Source of the DNA: Marinifilum_A sediminis
GTDB lineage: Bacteria > Bacteroidota > Bacteroidia > Bacteroidales > Marinifilaceae
Direction: 5' to 3'
Assembly (NCBI GenBank): GCA_947496465.1
Contig: CANMCX010000004.1
Span: 184,179 to 248,178, forward strand
DNA length: 64,000 nucleotides
Made by a program: the position numbers and the translations under genes. Positions 9,416 through 17,926 of this stretch are shown one piece after another. The notes beneath the pieces were generated by a model. It saw only the letters and a list, made by a program, of their open reading frames with translations, was not told the origin of the DNA and searched no databases. The stretch's first letter is position 1. Each line of letters starts with the position of its first letter.

Positions 9416-11818
9416 ATGATTTGGAACAACCTAAAAATAGCCTTTAGAAACCTTTGGAGAAACAAGGTTTACTCATTCATTAACCTGTTTGGATTAGCCA
9501 TTGGTTTAGCAGGATGTATCGTACTTAGTTTGTATGTAATTGATGAGTTTAGCTACGACAAATACAATAAAAATCATGCTAGAATTTATCGCATGAACAC
9601 TTCAATAAAAATGAAAGAGTTTGAATTAACTCACCCAACCTCATCACCTGTTTTGGCAGCCACTTTAATCGAGGATTTTCCTGAAATAGAAGAGGCTACC
9701 CGAATCGTTTCAACTTTCGAGTCGGTTGTTGTTGAAACCGAAGGGAAAGGCTTTGAAGAAGAACGTTTTTATTGGACCGATCCTTCTATTATCAAAATTT
9801 TTGATCTTAAAATTCTAAAAGGAAACGGATTCGAAAGTTTAAAAAACCCTCATCAACTGATTATTTCAGAAAAAACTGCTATGAAATATTATGGCAGTCT
9901 GAATGTTATTGGAAAGCAAATAAAACTGGAAGATGAAGGAAATTTTACCATTACGGCAATAGCCAAAGATTTACCTCAGAATTCTCATTTCCATTTTCAT
10001 TTATTAACCTCGATTAAAACACACTTTAAAAGCAAAGTAACCAGTTTTAACAACGATGGAGCCTACACCTATGTACTTTTAAATGATAAAGCAAATGGTG
10101 AAGCATTTGTAGACAAAGTGCCAGGACTTGTAAAAAAGTATGTAGAGCCAGATTTAAAGAAATACAACAATATGACTTTGGCTGAAATGGAAGCCACTGG
10201 AGATTATTATAAATATTTTGCAATGCCATTAACCGATATTCATCTTCATTCTCATTCAATTTACGAATTGGAAACCAATGGTGATATCAATAATGTGTAC
10301 ATTTTCCTGTTTAGTTCAATTCTTATACTACTAATTGCATGCATTAATTTCACAAATTTAAGTACTGCAAAATCAGCACAAAGAGCAAAGGAAATAGGCG
10401 TTCGGAAAAGTCTGGGGTCTTCACGCCAAAGACTAATTATTCAATTCTTGTCCGAATCTATTTTGCTTAGCATTGCTGCACTATTGGTAGCTCTTCTTTT
10501 GGTAGAGATTTTACTTCCGTTTGCAAGCTCACTTCTCGAAAAACAACTCGAAAATTTATATCATAGCAATTCATTACTCATTCTATATTTTATAGGAATT
10601 GCCCTATTTACCGGATTATTTGCAGGCAGTTATTCAGCCTTTTATCTGTCTAAATTCGATCCGGCAAAAGTATTAAAAGGAGATTTATTTGTAAACAATG
10701 GCAAATCGACTTTAAGAAGTACCCTGGTTAGTCTTCAATTTTGCATTACCATCTTCTTATTTGTAAGCACCCTCATCGCATTTCAACAAATGAAATTCAT
10801 AAACCATAAGGATTTGGGATTCAATAAAAATGAGCAATTGGTAGTAAAAAATATTCATAAAGTGAATTCGATGGATGCGTTTAAAAGTGCATTTACAAAT
10901 CATACAAATATTATAAATGCATCATGTGCCAGTAATATCCCAGGAGGGTTTTACGATGGATTCTCTATTCAAAATACCGATGCAAATGACCAAAACAATT
11001 ATTCGGTTCGCGCAACCACCGCAGATTTCGATTTTGCAAATACAATGAGTATGCACTTGACTGCAGGTCGATTCTTTTCCAAAGATTTTCCCTCTGATAA
11101 AAATGGAATTGTAGTAAATGAAGCTCTAGTAAAAGAAATGAAGCTTAGTAATCCTGTTGGAACAATTGTGAATACTCCGATGGGCAAAAAAACGATTCTC
11201 GGAGTGGTAAGTGATTTTCATTTTGTTTCTCTTCATATGAAAATTAGTCCTCTAATTTTTGTACATCCTGAAGGTCTACCAAAATTATATTTGGTGATCA
11301 ACTACAGAGCTGGACAAAAGAAGGAAGTTTTAGCTCTTTTAAAATCTACTTGGAATGAACAAGCTCAAGGATTCCCATTGGAATATTTCTTTATGGATGA
11401 CTATTTTGCTGAGTTGCACCGAAATGAAAACAATACCATGCAGCTTTTCTCAATTTTCTCAATTCTATCAATATTAATTACATGTTTAGGATTATTAGGT
11501 TTAAGCTCGTTTACAACAGAACAGCGTACCAAGGAAATTGGTGTTCGAAAAGTTTTGGGTGCAAGTAATTTTAGCATCTTACATCTACTGAATAAAGACA
11601 TTTTAAAATGGATGCTATTTGCAATTATCACGACCAGTCCTATCGCCTGGTACATCATGAATGGTTGGTTGAGTAATTTTGCCTATAAAACAGAAATTCA
11701 TTGGTATGTATTTCTAATTTCAGGAGGATGTGCCATGTTTTTAGCCATAGCAACTATCAGTTGGCAGGCTTGGGTTGCCACCAGAAAAGATCCTATCGAA
11801 TCTTTGCGATATGAATAA
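9416..11818 (+). CDS. MacB/FtsX-like ABC permease, 8-TM type (copy 4)
   Basis: At 800 residues it is the closest relative of copy 3 (MIWNNLKIAFRNLWRNKV start, EIGVRKSLGS and EIGVRKVLGA coupling segments, SLRYE end). It is the last gene of the operon and is followed immediately by a strong bidirectional terminator at 11821. Like the other three it has two FtsX-like halves around large periplasmic domains. Having four permeases to one ATPase suggests either several alternative complexes or a heteromeric one. Confidence 0.92.
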   Translation: MIWNNLKIAFRNLWRNKVYSFINLFGLAIGLAGCIVLSLYVIDEFSYDKYNKNHARIYRMNTSIKMKEFELTHPTSSPVLAATLIEDFPEIEEATRIVSTFESVVVETEGKGFEEERFYWTDPSIIKIFDLKILKGNGFESLKNPHQLIISEKTAMKYYGSLNVIGKQIKLEDEGNFTITAIAKDLPQNSHFHFHLLTSIKTHFKSKVTSFNNDGAYTYVLLNDKANGEAFVDKVPGLVKKYVEPDLKKYNNMTLAEMEATGDYYKYFAMPLTDIHLHSHSIYELETNGDINNVYIFLFSSILILLIACINFTNLSTAKSAQRAKEIGVRKSLGSSRQRLIIQFLSESILLSIAALLVALLLVEILLPFASSLLEKQLENLYHSNSLLILYFIGIALFTGLFAGSYSAFYLSKFDPAKVLKGDLFVNNGKSTLRSTLVSLQFCITIFLFVSTLIAFQQMKFINHKDLGFNKNEQLVVKNIHKVNSMDAFKSAFTNHTNIINASCASNIPGGFYDGFSIQNTDANDQNNYSVRATTADFDFANTMSMHLTAGRFFSKDFPSDKNGIVVNEALVKEMKLSNPVGTIVNTPMGKKTILGVVSDFHFVSLHMKISPLIFVHPEGLPKLYLVINYRAGQKKEVLALLKSTWNEQAQGFPLEYFFMDDYFAELHRNENNTMQLFSIFSILSILITCLGLLGLSSFTTEQRTKEIGVRKVLGASNFSILHLLNKDILKWMLFAIITTSPIAWYIMNGWLSNFAYKTEIHWYVFLISGGCAMFLAIATISWQAWVATRKDPIESLRYE

Positions 11819-11820
11819 TA

Positions 11821-11862
11821 AAACTATAAACCCCGATACAAATATATCGGGGTTTATAGTTT
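11821..11862. terminator. Bidirectional intrinsic terminator
   Basis: Perfect 18-bp arms (AAACTATAAACCCCGATA and its complement) surround a 6-nt loop between the convergent permease copy 4 and the DGC-domain gene. A-rich outer ends give U tracts on both strands. It overlaps the stop codon of the minus-strand gene. Confidence 0.88.
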
Positions 11863-12229
11863 ACAGTAAACTGATAGCCACTTCGTAAATAGAATCTACT
11901 CTATGACTTTCTGGTTCTGAACTTCCCTTGGCATATCCCAGATCACTCAATCGTAAGTGAGTATAATCACACAAGCCATTTTTCTCCATAGTAATTCGCC
12001 CACAGTCCAAATTACATCCATCAATCACCAAAGTTTTTGAACCTTTAACCGATTCAATCATTTTGGGGATTCCTGCACCAACAAAAGCCAAACATTTCAT
12101 TTGTGCGAGATTGTTCTTTTTTATTTTTCTGGCTACCAAATCAGTTAATTCCCCAACATCTGCAGCTCCAGAACAAGCAAAAACCACTTTATTGCTTTTG
12201 TCATCACAAGTACACGATTTTTTTCCCAT
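11861..12229 (-). CDS. DGC-domain putative zinc-binding protein
   Basis: The 122-residue product carries paired cysteines near the start (SCTC), a second Cys segment FACSGAADVGEL, MKCLAFVGAG and the family-defining LVIDGCNLDC. This matches the DGC family (named for the Asp-Gly-Cys motif), whose members are small, cysteine-rich and presumed to bind zinc; the biochemical role is not known to me. The ATG at 12229 is chosen over an upstream TTG at 12235. It lies 25 bp after the double adenylate kinase gene on the same strand and is probably co-transcribed, ending at the terminator at 11821-11862. Confidence 0.8.
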   Translation of the reverse strand: MGKKSCTCDDKSNKVVFACSGAADVGELTDLVARKIKKNNLAQMKCLAFVGAGIPKMIESVKGSKTLVIDGCNLDCGRITMEKNGLCDYTHLRLSDLGYAKGSSEPESHRVDSIYEVAISLL

Positions 12230-12254
12230 TACCAACTGTTTATTGATTTATGAC

Positions 12255-13424
12255 TTATTTCAAATGCTTCATATTCTGTTCCAACTCAATCGCAATTCTA
12301 TCAAAAACTTCATCAAACTCACCTACTCCGTCAACTTTTTTCACATCATGTAACTGATTGTATTTCTCAATTACGGGTACTGTTTTTTGTTCATGCTCCT
12401 GAAGTCGTTTAACAATTTTAGAGGTTTCGGTATCGTAAGGCATGCACCTATCTGTTTTGCTTCGAGCGTCTAACCTGTTTATCAATTCAAGTGTTGGTAC
12501 ATCAATTTCTATCACTTTTGATATGGATGAATTATGTTTTTTCAATAATCCATCCAAAATGTAGGACTGGACCAATGTTCTAGGAAACCCCTTAAAAATA
12601 AAACCTTTTACACCGTTGGAATTTTCAATCTTCTTTTCGATCAATTGAACAACGATTTCATCTGGTACCAATTCCCCATTTTCATACAACTCAATAATTC
12701 TTTTGCCTATTTCCGATCCATTTCTAATTTCATGATCCAACATTTGTCCGGTGGCTACATATTCCAAACCATATTTCTTAGCCAATGCAATTCCTTGCGA
12801 TCCTCTTCCCGATCCTGGATATCCAAACAATACCACATTGTACAAGCTTTTTGCCAATTCAGCCTTTATTATCTTCTGAATATCCAAATTTACCTTATCA
12901 ATAGATTGATTTCCATCTATCCCAAAATAGATTCCCTTATCCTTATAGAACTGTAATACAGGTAACGTTTTATCCCTGTATTCTCTCAATCTGTTGCGAA
13001 TTACAGATTCATTATCATCTGATCTGCCAGAGGTTTTTCCGCGATTCAATAAACGAGCCACAGATATCTCCTCTTCAACTTCCAAACTAATTAAACAACT
13101 CAATGAAGTATTTAATTTGATCATTAAGCCTTCCAAAATATAGGTCTGAATGTAGGTTCTTGGAAATCCATCAAACAAAAATCCATTGGCATCAGGATTT
13201 GCAGTAATGGTTTTCTCTATAATCTGAACAATAATCTCATCAGAAACCAATCCTCCCGAAGCAATGATACTTTGTGCTTCCAAACCCAATTTACTTTTCT
13301 CCTTAATTTCTTTACGAAGCAAATCTCCTGTTGAAATATAGAACAGGTTGTATTTTTTAATTAAGTATTCCGATTGAGTTCCTTTTCCTGCACCCGGAGG
13401 TCCGAATAACGCGATATTCAACAT
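12255..13424 (-). CDS. Tandem double-domain adenylate kinase
   Basis: This 389-residue protein contains two adenylate-kinase modules of about 190 residues each; bacterial Adk is usually ~190-220 residues with one. Module 1 has a canonical P-loop GPPGAGKGTQ (residues 8-17, Lys14), AMP-site STGDLLR and DGFPRT. Module 2 keeps ATGQMLD and GFPRT, but its P-loop is GYPGSGRGSQ (201-210), with Arg207 in place of the catalytic Lys, and DGFPR has become KGFPR. Module 1 probably catalyses ATP+AMP to 2 ADP. Module 2 is likely impaired, regulatory or altered in specificity (inference). Because the usual housekeeping adk is elsewhere in such genomes, this is probably an accessory enzyme. The ATG at 13424 is unambiguous. 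Confidence 0.88.
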   Translation of the reverse strand: MLNIALFGPPGAGKGTQSEYLIKKYNLFYISTGDLLRKEIKEKSKLGLEAQSIIASGGLVSDEIIVQIIEKTITANPDANGFLFDGFPRTYIQTYILEGLMIKLNTSLSCLISLEVEEEISVARLLNRGKTSGRSDDNESVIRNRLREYRDKTLPVLQFYKDKGIYFGIDGNQSIDKVNLDIQKIIKAELAKSLYNVVLFGYPGSGRGSQGIALAKKYGLEYVATGQMLDHEIRNGSEIGKRIIELYENGELVPDEIVVQLIEKKIENSNGVKGFIFKGFPRTLVQSYILDGLLKKHNSSISKVIEIDVPTLELINRLDARSKTDRCMPYDTETSKIVKRLQEHEQKTVPVIEKYNQLHDVKKVDGVGEFDEVFDRIAIELEQNMKHLK

Positions 13425-13753
13425 AGGCTTGTATTTGTAGAATTAGAATTTAGTGCGAACGATACTACAATGTAACATATATCAAAATCAAGGTCAAGTG
13501 TTTTTGTCACTTATAACCGATGTATTTCAATAAAATTGATTCATTCAATAGCTGCCAATTAAGATTCATCGTAAACCAATCGATAATTCTCGATATCATC
13601 AACAAACAAAAAACCCTTAGCTGTTAATTTACTGACACTTAAGTGTAAATTCAAAATCTCTTTATTCAAATAAGATTCATTTTAAACAAGAGATATAAAT
13701 AGATAGATATCAAGCTTTTCCGTAAATTATAGTATCAATCAAAATCTAATCGT
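13425..13753. other. Divergent intergenic region with small palindromes
   Basis: This gene-free stretch lies between the adenylate kinase and cytochrome genes. It holds a 12-bp perfect palindrome ACACTTAAGTGT at 13635-13646, overlapped by AATTTAC/GTAAATT arms (13626-13651), which could be a regulator site for the cytochrome gene. No ORF, RNA gene or clear TAnnTTTG promoter was recognised. Confidence 0.4.
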
Positions 13754-15259
13754 ATGAGACTTCCCAAATCATTTTACAACTGGACATCTATTTTGGGTGC
13801 TAGTATTGCTAGTATTGCCTTCTTTCTGATTGTATTTTTCTTTGTGATTTCAATTCTATTTGATCAAGGAAGTTCATATATGGGACTTATCATCTATATC
13901 GTCTTACCTGTATTTATGGTAATAGGAATGATTTTAATTCCTATAGGCATGATCATTCAAATAAGACGAAGGAGCAAACAAATTTTCATAACAGAAAGTA
14001 TGAGATGGCCCAAAGTTGATTTAAATAATCAAAAACATAGAAATGCATTTTCTTTATTTGTGATCATTAGTTTCATATTTCTGTTTCTTTCTTCAATAGG
14101 TAGCTACGAAGCTTTCGTATATAGTGAATCAGTACCATTTTGTGGAACACTTTGCCATGAAGTTATGGAACCCGAATATGTCACATATCAGCAATCTGCT
14201 CATGCAAGAGTTGCTTGTGTTGAATGTCATGTAGGAGAAGGTGCCGATTGGTTTGTGCGATCCAAATTAAGTGGTTTGTATCAGGTTTATGCAGTTCTTT
14301 CCGACAATTTTCCAAGACCAATTCCAACACCTATTGCCAATTTACGACCTGCTCAAGAAACTTGTGAACACTGCCATTGGCCCGAAAAATTTTATCCTAA
14401 ACGCATTAAAAATCAGAGGAATTTTTTAGCAGACAGTTTGAACTCTGAATGGAACATACAACTTATAATGAAGATAGGACCTGATCATCATACACAACAA
14501 CTTTCTGAAGGAATTCATTGGCATATTAATCCCAATATTAAAATTGAATTCATGTCTACTGACGAAAAAAATGAATTTATTCAATGGGTTAAATACACGA
14601 ATTTAGAAACAGGAGAAGAATACATTTATGAAGATCAAATGATGGAACCAGATTCGATGTTCTATGCCGATGCAAAATTGCATACTATGGATTGCATGGA
14701 CTGCCATAATCGCCCATCGCATATCTACCTTTCTCCTCCCGATTTTATTGATGCTGCACTAGCTAAGGGCAGTATTAATTCAAACATTCCATATATAAAA
14801 TTGGCAGCAATGGAAGCTCTATCGGAAATATACAATACAAAAGATAGTGCTAACTTATTGATAGAAGAAAAGATTCTAAACTTTTACAAAGACAATCATT
14901 CAGACATTGCCATATCGCATAAAAATGATATAAAACTGGCAGTAAACGAAATTAGAAATTCCTATCACCAAAATACATTTCCTGCTATGAAAGTACGTTG
15001 GGATATTTATCCCGATCACAAAAGTCATATGGAATCACAAGGATGTTTTCGTTGCCACGACAACATGCATTCTACTAAGAATGGTCGAGTTATTTCAAAA
15101 GATTGTAATTTATGCCACTCCATAACTACCCAAGGCAAACCAGGTTCTCTTCAATTTGCGCTTTCTGGAAATAGTCTCGAATTCAAACATCCAATTGATA
15201 TTGGTACCGATTGGAAAGAGTATTCTTGTGTTGATTGTCATGCATATTTATATCCTTAA
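13754..15259 (+). CDS. NapC/NirT-like multihaem membrane cytochrome c (seven haem motifs)
   Basis: The 501-residue protein has two N-terminal TM helices (~15-40 and ~45-72) and a third at ~95-115. A haem-rich periplasmic part follows. I count six CXXCH motifs (CVECH, CEHCH, CMDCH, CFRCH, CNLCH, CVDCH) plus an initial C-X3-CH (CGTLCH). The stretch PFCGTLCHEVMEPEY with SPHAR-like QSAHARVACVECH is typical of NapC/NirT/NrfH-type quinol oxidases. These take electrons from menaquinol to periplasmic acceptors or other cytochromes. No reductase gene lies beside it, so its partner is unknown. The gene has its own upstream region and is followed by a gap of 79 bp. Confidence 0.88.
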   Translation: MRLPKSFYNWTSILGASIASIAFFLIVFFFVISILFDQGSSYMGLIIYIVLPVFMVIGMILIPIGMIIQIRRRSKQIFITESMRWPKVDLNNQKHRNAFSLFVIISFIFLFLSSIGSYEAFVYSESVPFCGTLCHEVMEPEYVTYQQSAHARVACVECHVGEGADWFVRSKLSGLYQVYAVLSDNFPRPIPTPIANLRPAQETCEHCHWPEKFYPKRIKNQRNFLADSLNSEWNIQLIMKIGPDHHTQQLSEGIHWHINPNIKIEFMSTDEKNEFIQWVKYTNLETGEEYIYEDQMMEPDSMFYADAKLHTMDCMDCHNRPSHIYLSPPDFIDAALAKGSINSNIPYIKLAAMEALSEIYNTKDSANLLIEEKILNFYKDNHSDIAISHKNDIKLAVNEIRNSYHQNTFPAMKVRWDIYPDHKSHMESQGCFRCHDNMHSTKNGRVISKDCNLCHSITTQGKPGSLQFALSGNSLEFKHPIDIGTDWKEYSCVDCHAYLYP

Positions 15260-15338
15260 ATCACTGTATGAACTCATTCTATTTGGAATTGTTTTAATTA
15301 AAGAAGATATTCGCAATTAAGAATGAACAAATCAAGAT

Positions 15339-15737
15339 ATGAGCAATAATAGACTTAGCGGAGAAGAACTACACGAATTAGGAATAAAATGGGTTTATAA
15401 GCATATAAAGGATGAATTTGAAGTATTATCTGTAAATATTGAATTCGAAAAAAATCCACAAATTCTAGCGAAAAAAGATGATGAAATGCATTTTATTGTG
15501 GTAAAAACCAGCACCTATCCAGATGTTGGATCATTGTCGCCGATGGCAGCTGAAGAAATTATAAAGCACGCAGATAAGCACAAAGCAAAAATTCTATTTG
15601 CTCACGTAGGAGTTGCTAATGCTGATGCTAAAGATGATAATGGAATGCAATATCCTGAAAAAGGTGGGCAATACTATATCAATTATACAGGCTTGACTAT
15701 AGAACCAAATATTCTGTTAGACCCAACTAACATTTAA
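15339..15737 (+). CDS. Hypothetical 132-residue protein, possible nuclease-like fold
   Basis: I do not recognise a named family. The pattern ...ILAKKDDEMHFIVVKTSTYPDVG... resembles the beta-hairpin of restriction-endonuclease-like (YraN-type) folds, in which a D/E-x-K follows a beta strand. Here the ExK is VVK, so catalytic residues look lost and the resemblance is weak. No signal peptide or TM segment is seen, so the product is probably cytosolic. It lies 13 bp before pdxH on the same strand and is probably co-transcribed with it. Confidence 0.65.
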   Translation: MSNNRLSGEELHELGIKWVYKHIKDEFEVLSVNIEFEKNPQILAKKDDEMHFIVVKTSTYPDVGSLSPMAAEEIIKHADKHKAKILFAHVGVANADAKDDNGMQYPEKGGQYYINYTGLTIEPNILLDPTNI

Positions 15738-15750
15738 AATTCTTCTAATT

Positions 15751-16395
15751 ATGAATTCTAAAGATGATTTTAAACAAATCAGACATGAATATGGAAAAAA
15801 GGAATTGCTTGAGACAGATATAAATGCAAATCCGATAATTCAATTTGAGGATTGGTTTAATGAAGCAGTAGACCAAAAAATATCTGATGCTAATGCCATG
15901 ACATTATCGACGGTTTCTTCTGAAGGACGCCCATCAGCAAGAATTTTACTGTTGAAAAACTACGACGAAAATGGATTTTATTTTTTCACGAATTACAATA
16001 GCCGAAAAAGCATTGAGTTGGAACAGAATCCTTATGCTTGCATGGTATTTTTTTGGTCTGATTTAGAAAGGCAAATAAGAATCGAAGGAAAAATTGAAAA
16101 AATTGAACCTAGACTGTCTGATGAATATTTTTTCGAAAGACCGATTGGAAGTAGAGTGGCAGCTGCCATATCACCTCAGAGTGAAGAAATTAAAAACCGT
16201 GACTATTTAGATAAACTGGTGAATGAGTTTAAAACCGAACATGGTGAAAAATTTGAAAGACCAGAATATTGGGGAGGTTACCGATTAATTCCTGACAGTT
16301 TTGAATTTTGGCAAGGACGAAAAAACAGATTAAATGATAGAATTGAATATCGATTAATTGAAAAGAAGTGGAAAAATAGAAGACTAGCCCCTTAA
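15751..16395 (+). CDS. pdxH: Pyridoxamine 5'-phosphate oxidase
   Basis: The 214-residue enzyme has the normal length for PdxH, which oxidises PNP or PMP to pyridoxal 5'-phosphate using FMN and O2. Family segments are present in order: NAMTLSTVSSEGRPSAR, ILLLKNYDENGFYFFTNY, the FMN-contacting NSRKSIELEQNP, the QIRIEGKIEK strand, SRVAAAISPQS, WGGYRLIP, EFWQGRKNRLNDR and the C-terminal RLAP. It follows the small hypothetical by 13 bp. The terminator-like hairpin at 16552 lies downstream. An O2-using PdxH suggests tolerance of, or exposure to, oxygen. Confidence 0.96.
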   Translation: MNSKDDFKQIRHEYGKKELLETDINANPIIQFEDWFNEAVDQKISDANAMTLSTVSSEGRPSARILLLKNYDENGFYFFTNYNSRKSIELEQNPYACMVFFWSDLERQIRIEGKIEKIEPRLSDEYFFERPIGSRVAAAISPQSEEIKNRDYLDKLVNEFKTEHGEKFERPEYWGGYRLIPDSFEFWQGRKNRLNDRIEYRLIEKKWKNRRLAP

Positions 16396-16551
16396 AAAAC
16401 ATCATTAGTCTAATGAAAACATCCACTCATACAAAAAAATGAAAAATATCACATTTCAAGGGTTACCTTTTCCACATTTATAGAATAAAGAAGTGAAGAC
16501 TCCCATCTTGTCCAGATGGTTCTTCATTCAGTAAATTGTATGTAGTAAAAG

Positions 16552-16577
16552 CACCCCGATGATTTAATCACGGGGTG
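16552..16577. terminator. Intrinsic terminator between convergent genes
   Basis: CACCCCG and CGGGGTG arms with a short A/T loop are followed on the plus strand by TTCTTTTT. It serves pdxH on the plus strand and overlaps the last codons of the PfkB kinase on the minus strand. Confidence 0.75.
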
Positions 16578-17505
16578 TTCTTTTTATATGATAGTACTTA
16601 GCCAATTTCTCTTCAATAAAATTATCGTATCCCATACATACTTTTTGGGAAAAATGAACTGCTATTTCAACCAAGTTCCTTATCTGCGATTCTAACATTT
16701 TATCTATATCATCAAGTTTTATATCATTTTGAACAAGATAATATGCAATAGCAGCATTGAATGTATCACCAGCACCAACTGTGCTTATTGGATTAATTTG
16801 GGGAACCTCAAAAACATATTCATTCCCTATAATTACATATACTCCATTTTTATTGGCTGTGTAAATTAATTTAGCCGAAGTAAATTCGTTCATCCATTTA
16901 TATGCTGATTTTGCTGAAGTCGCTTTGCAAATCAATTCAAAATCTTCGTTAGAAGCTTTTACGATATCACACAGTTGAATATTTTCTTTTATAAAAGGGA
17001 GAACCTCTTCTAGTAAGGGTAAATGCTGAGCTCGAAAATTAGGATCGTATATTATTATAGCACCTTTAGATTTACATTCCTTCAAAAAATCCACTAAGGC
17101 TGATCTAAATTCAAGCTTTATAGCAAGGAAAGATCCAAACAGAACAATGTCATTCTTTTCCACACAAGTAGGAAATTTTATACATGTCTCAAGTCCCTTT
17201 CTGGTTTTATAAAATGAATAATCCGCATTTTTCTTTTCATCCAGAAATGCCAATGCTAAATTTGAATTGGTGTCTGTAAAGCGAGCTATATGATTTGTAT
17301 CAACATTATTTTGCTTCAAAAAATCAAAAATCTGTTCTCCTACTCTATCAACACCTAATTCACTTATTAAGGAAACATTTACTCCCAATCTGCCCAAACT
17401 AACAGAGGAGTTTAAGAAGGATCCGCCCGGCTTCGCTTCAACAGGTTTATCATTTTCAAAAAAGAGATCTAAGACACAATCACCAATAGTATAAACTGTA
17501 CGCAT
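16564..17505 (-). CDS. PfkB/ribokinase-family carbohydrate kinase (fructokinase-like)
   Basis: This 313-residue protein opens with a beta strand TIGDCVLDLFF and the N-terminal PfkB signature KPGGSFLNSSVSLGRLG. It ends with the catalytic anion-hole motif STVGAGDTFNAA containing the Asp base. These show a sugar kinase that phosphorylates a hydroxymethyl group with ATP. GGS-N-S around the substrate site and overall length fit fructokinase or 2-keto-3-deoxy-gluconate-type kinases. The exact sugar cannot be read from sequence, and no sugar transporter or hydrolase lies beside it. It is a single gene, convergent with pdxH. The ATG at 17505 is the only sensible start. Confidence 0.9.
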   Translation of the reverse strand: MRTVYTIGDCVLDLFFENDKPVEAKPGGSFLNSSVSLGRLGVNVSLISELGVDRVGEQIFDFLKQNNVDTNHIARFTDTNSNLALAFLDEKKNADYSFYKTRKGLETCIKFPTCVEKNDIVLFGSFLAIKLEFRSALVDFLKECKSKGAIIIYDPNFRAQHLPLLEEVLPFIKENIQLCDIVKASNEDFELICKATSAKSAYKWMNEFTSAKLIYTANKNGVYVIIGNEYVFEVPQINPISTVGAGDTFNAAIAYYLVQNDIKLDDIDKMLESQIRNLVEIAVHFSQKVCMGYDNFIEEKLAKYYHIKRTPRD

Positions 17506-17926
17506 TAAAGTTGATTTTAATTATTCCAACAAAACTACGAATTCAAATATTCAAAAAAGCACGAACTTCTGAATAGAGTGTCTGGATTTAATACTATTCT
17601 TCTTCATTTCACTTGTTTTAGCTCAACTAAAAGAAAAAACAATACAAAATTGACTAAAAAATGACTTAATTTTACTCTAAAGTGACATCGACGGTCACAA
17701 TATTTCACTTTCTCTCAAAAAAAATATAATTTAGATTCATTCTTTATAACTTTCAAACCATCAAGATGAAATCGTTTTCGATTCATCCATTTTTAGCAAG
17801 CTTAAAAAAGCACGGTTAAATTAAATAGATTTGAACTATAGTGAGGAATGCAGGAATTTTTGCCACATCAAAAAATAAAGTAAATTTGGTTCCGTCATTC
17901 CCTAAGCAAAAATAAATTGGAGACAT
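17506..17926. other. Divergent regulatory gap before the 1164-residue protein
   Basis: No ORF or RNA gene is visible in 421 bp. It contains a Bacteroidota-type promoter at 17860-17888 and a second TAGATTTG box at 17826-17833 without a clear -33 TTG. The remainder is A/T-rich without evident inverted repeats. Confidence 0.5.
17860..17888 (+). promoter_or_regulatory. Bacteroidota-type promoter (TTG-N18-TAAATTTG)
   Basis: A -33 TTG within TTTTTG is followed after 18 nt by TAAATTTG, a perfect TAnnTTTG -7 box. It predicts a start near 17895 and a leader of about 32 nt before the ATG at 17927, which has GGAG 6 nt upstream. Confidence 0.55.
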
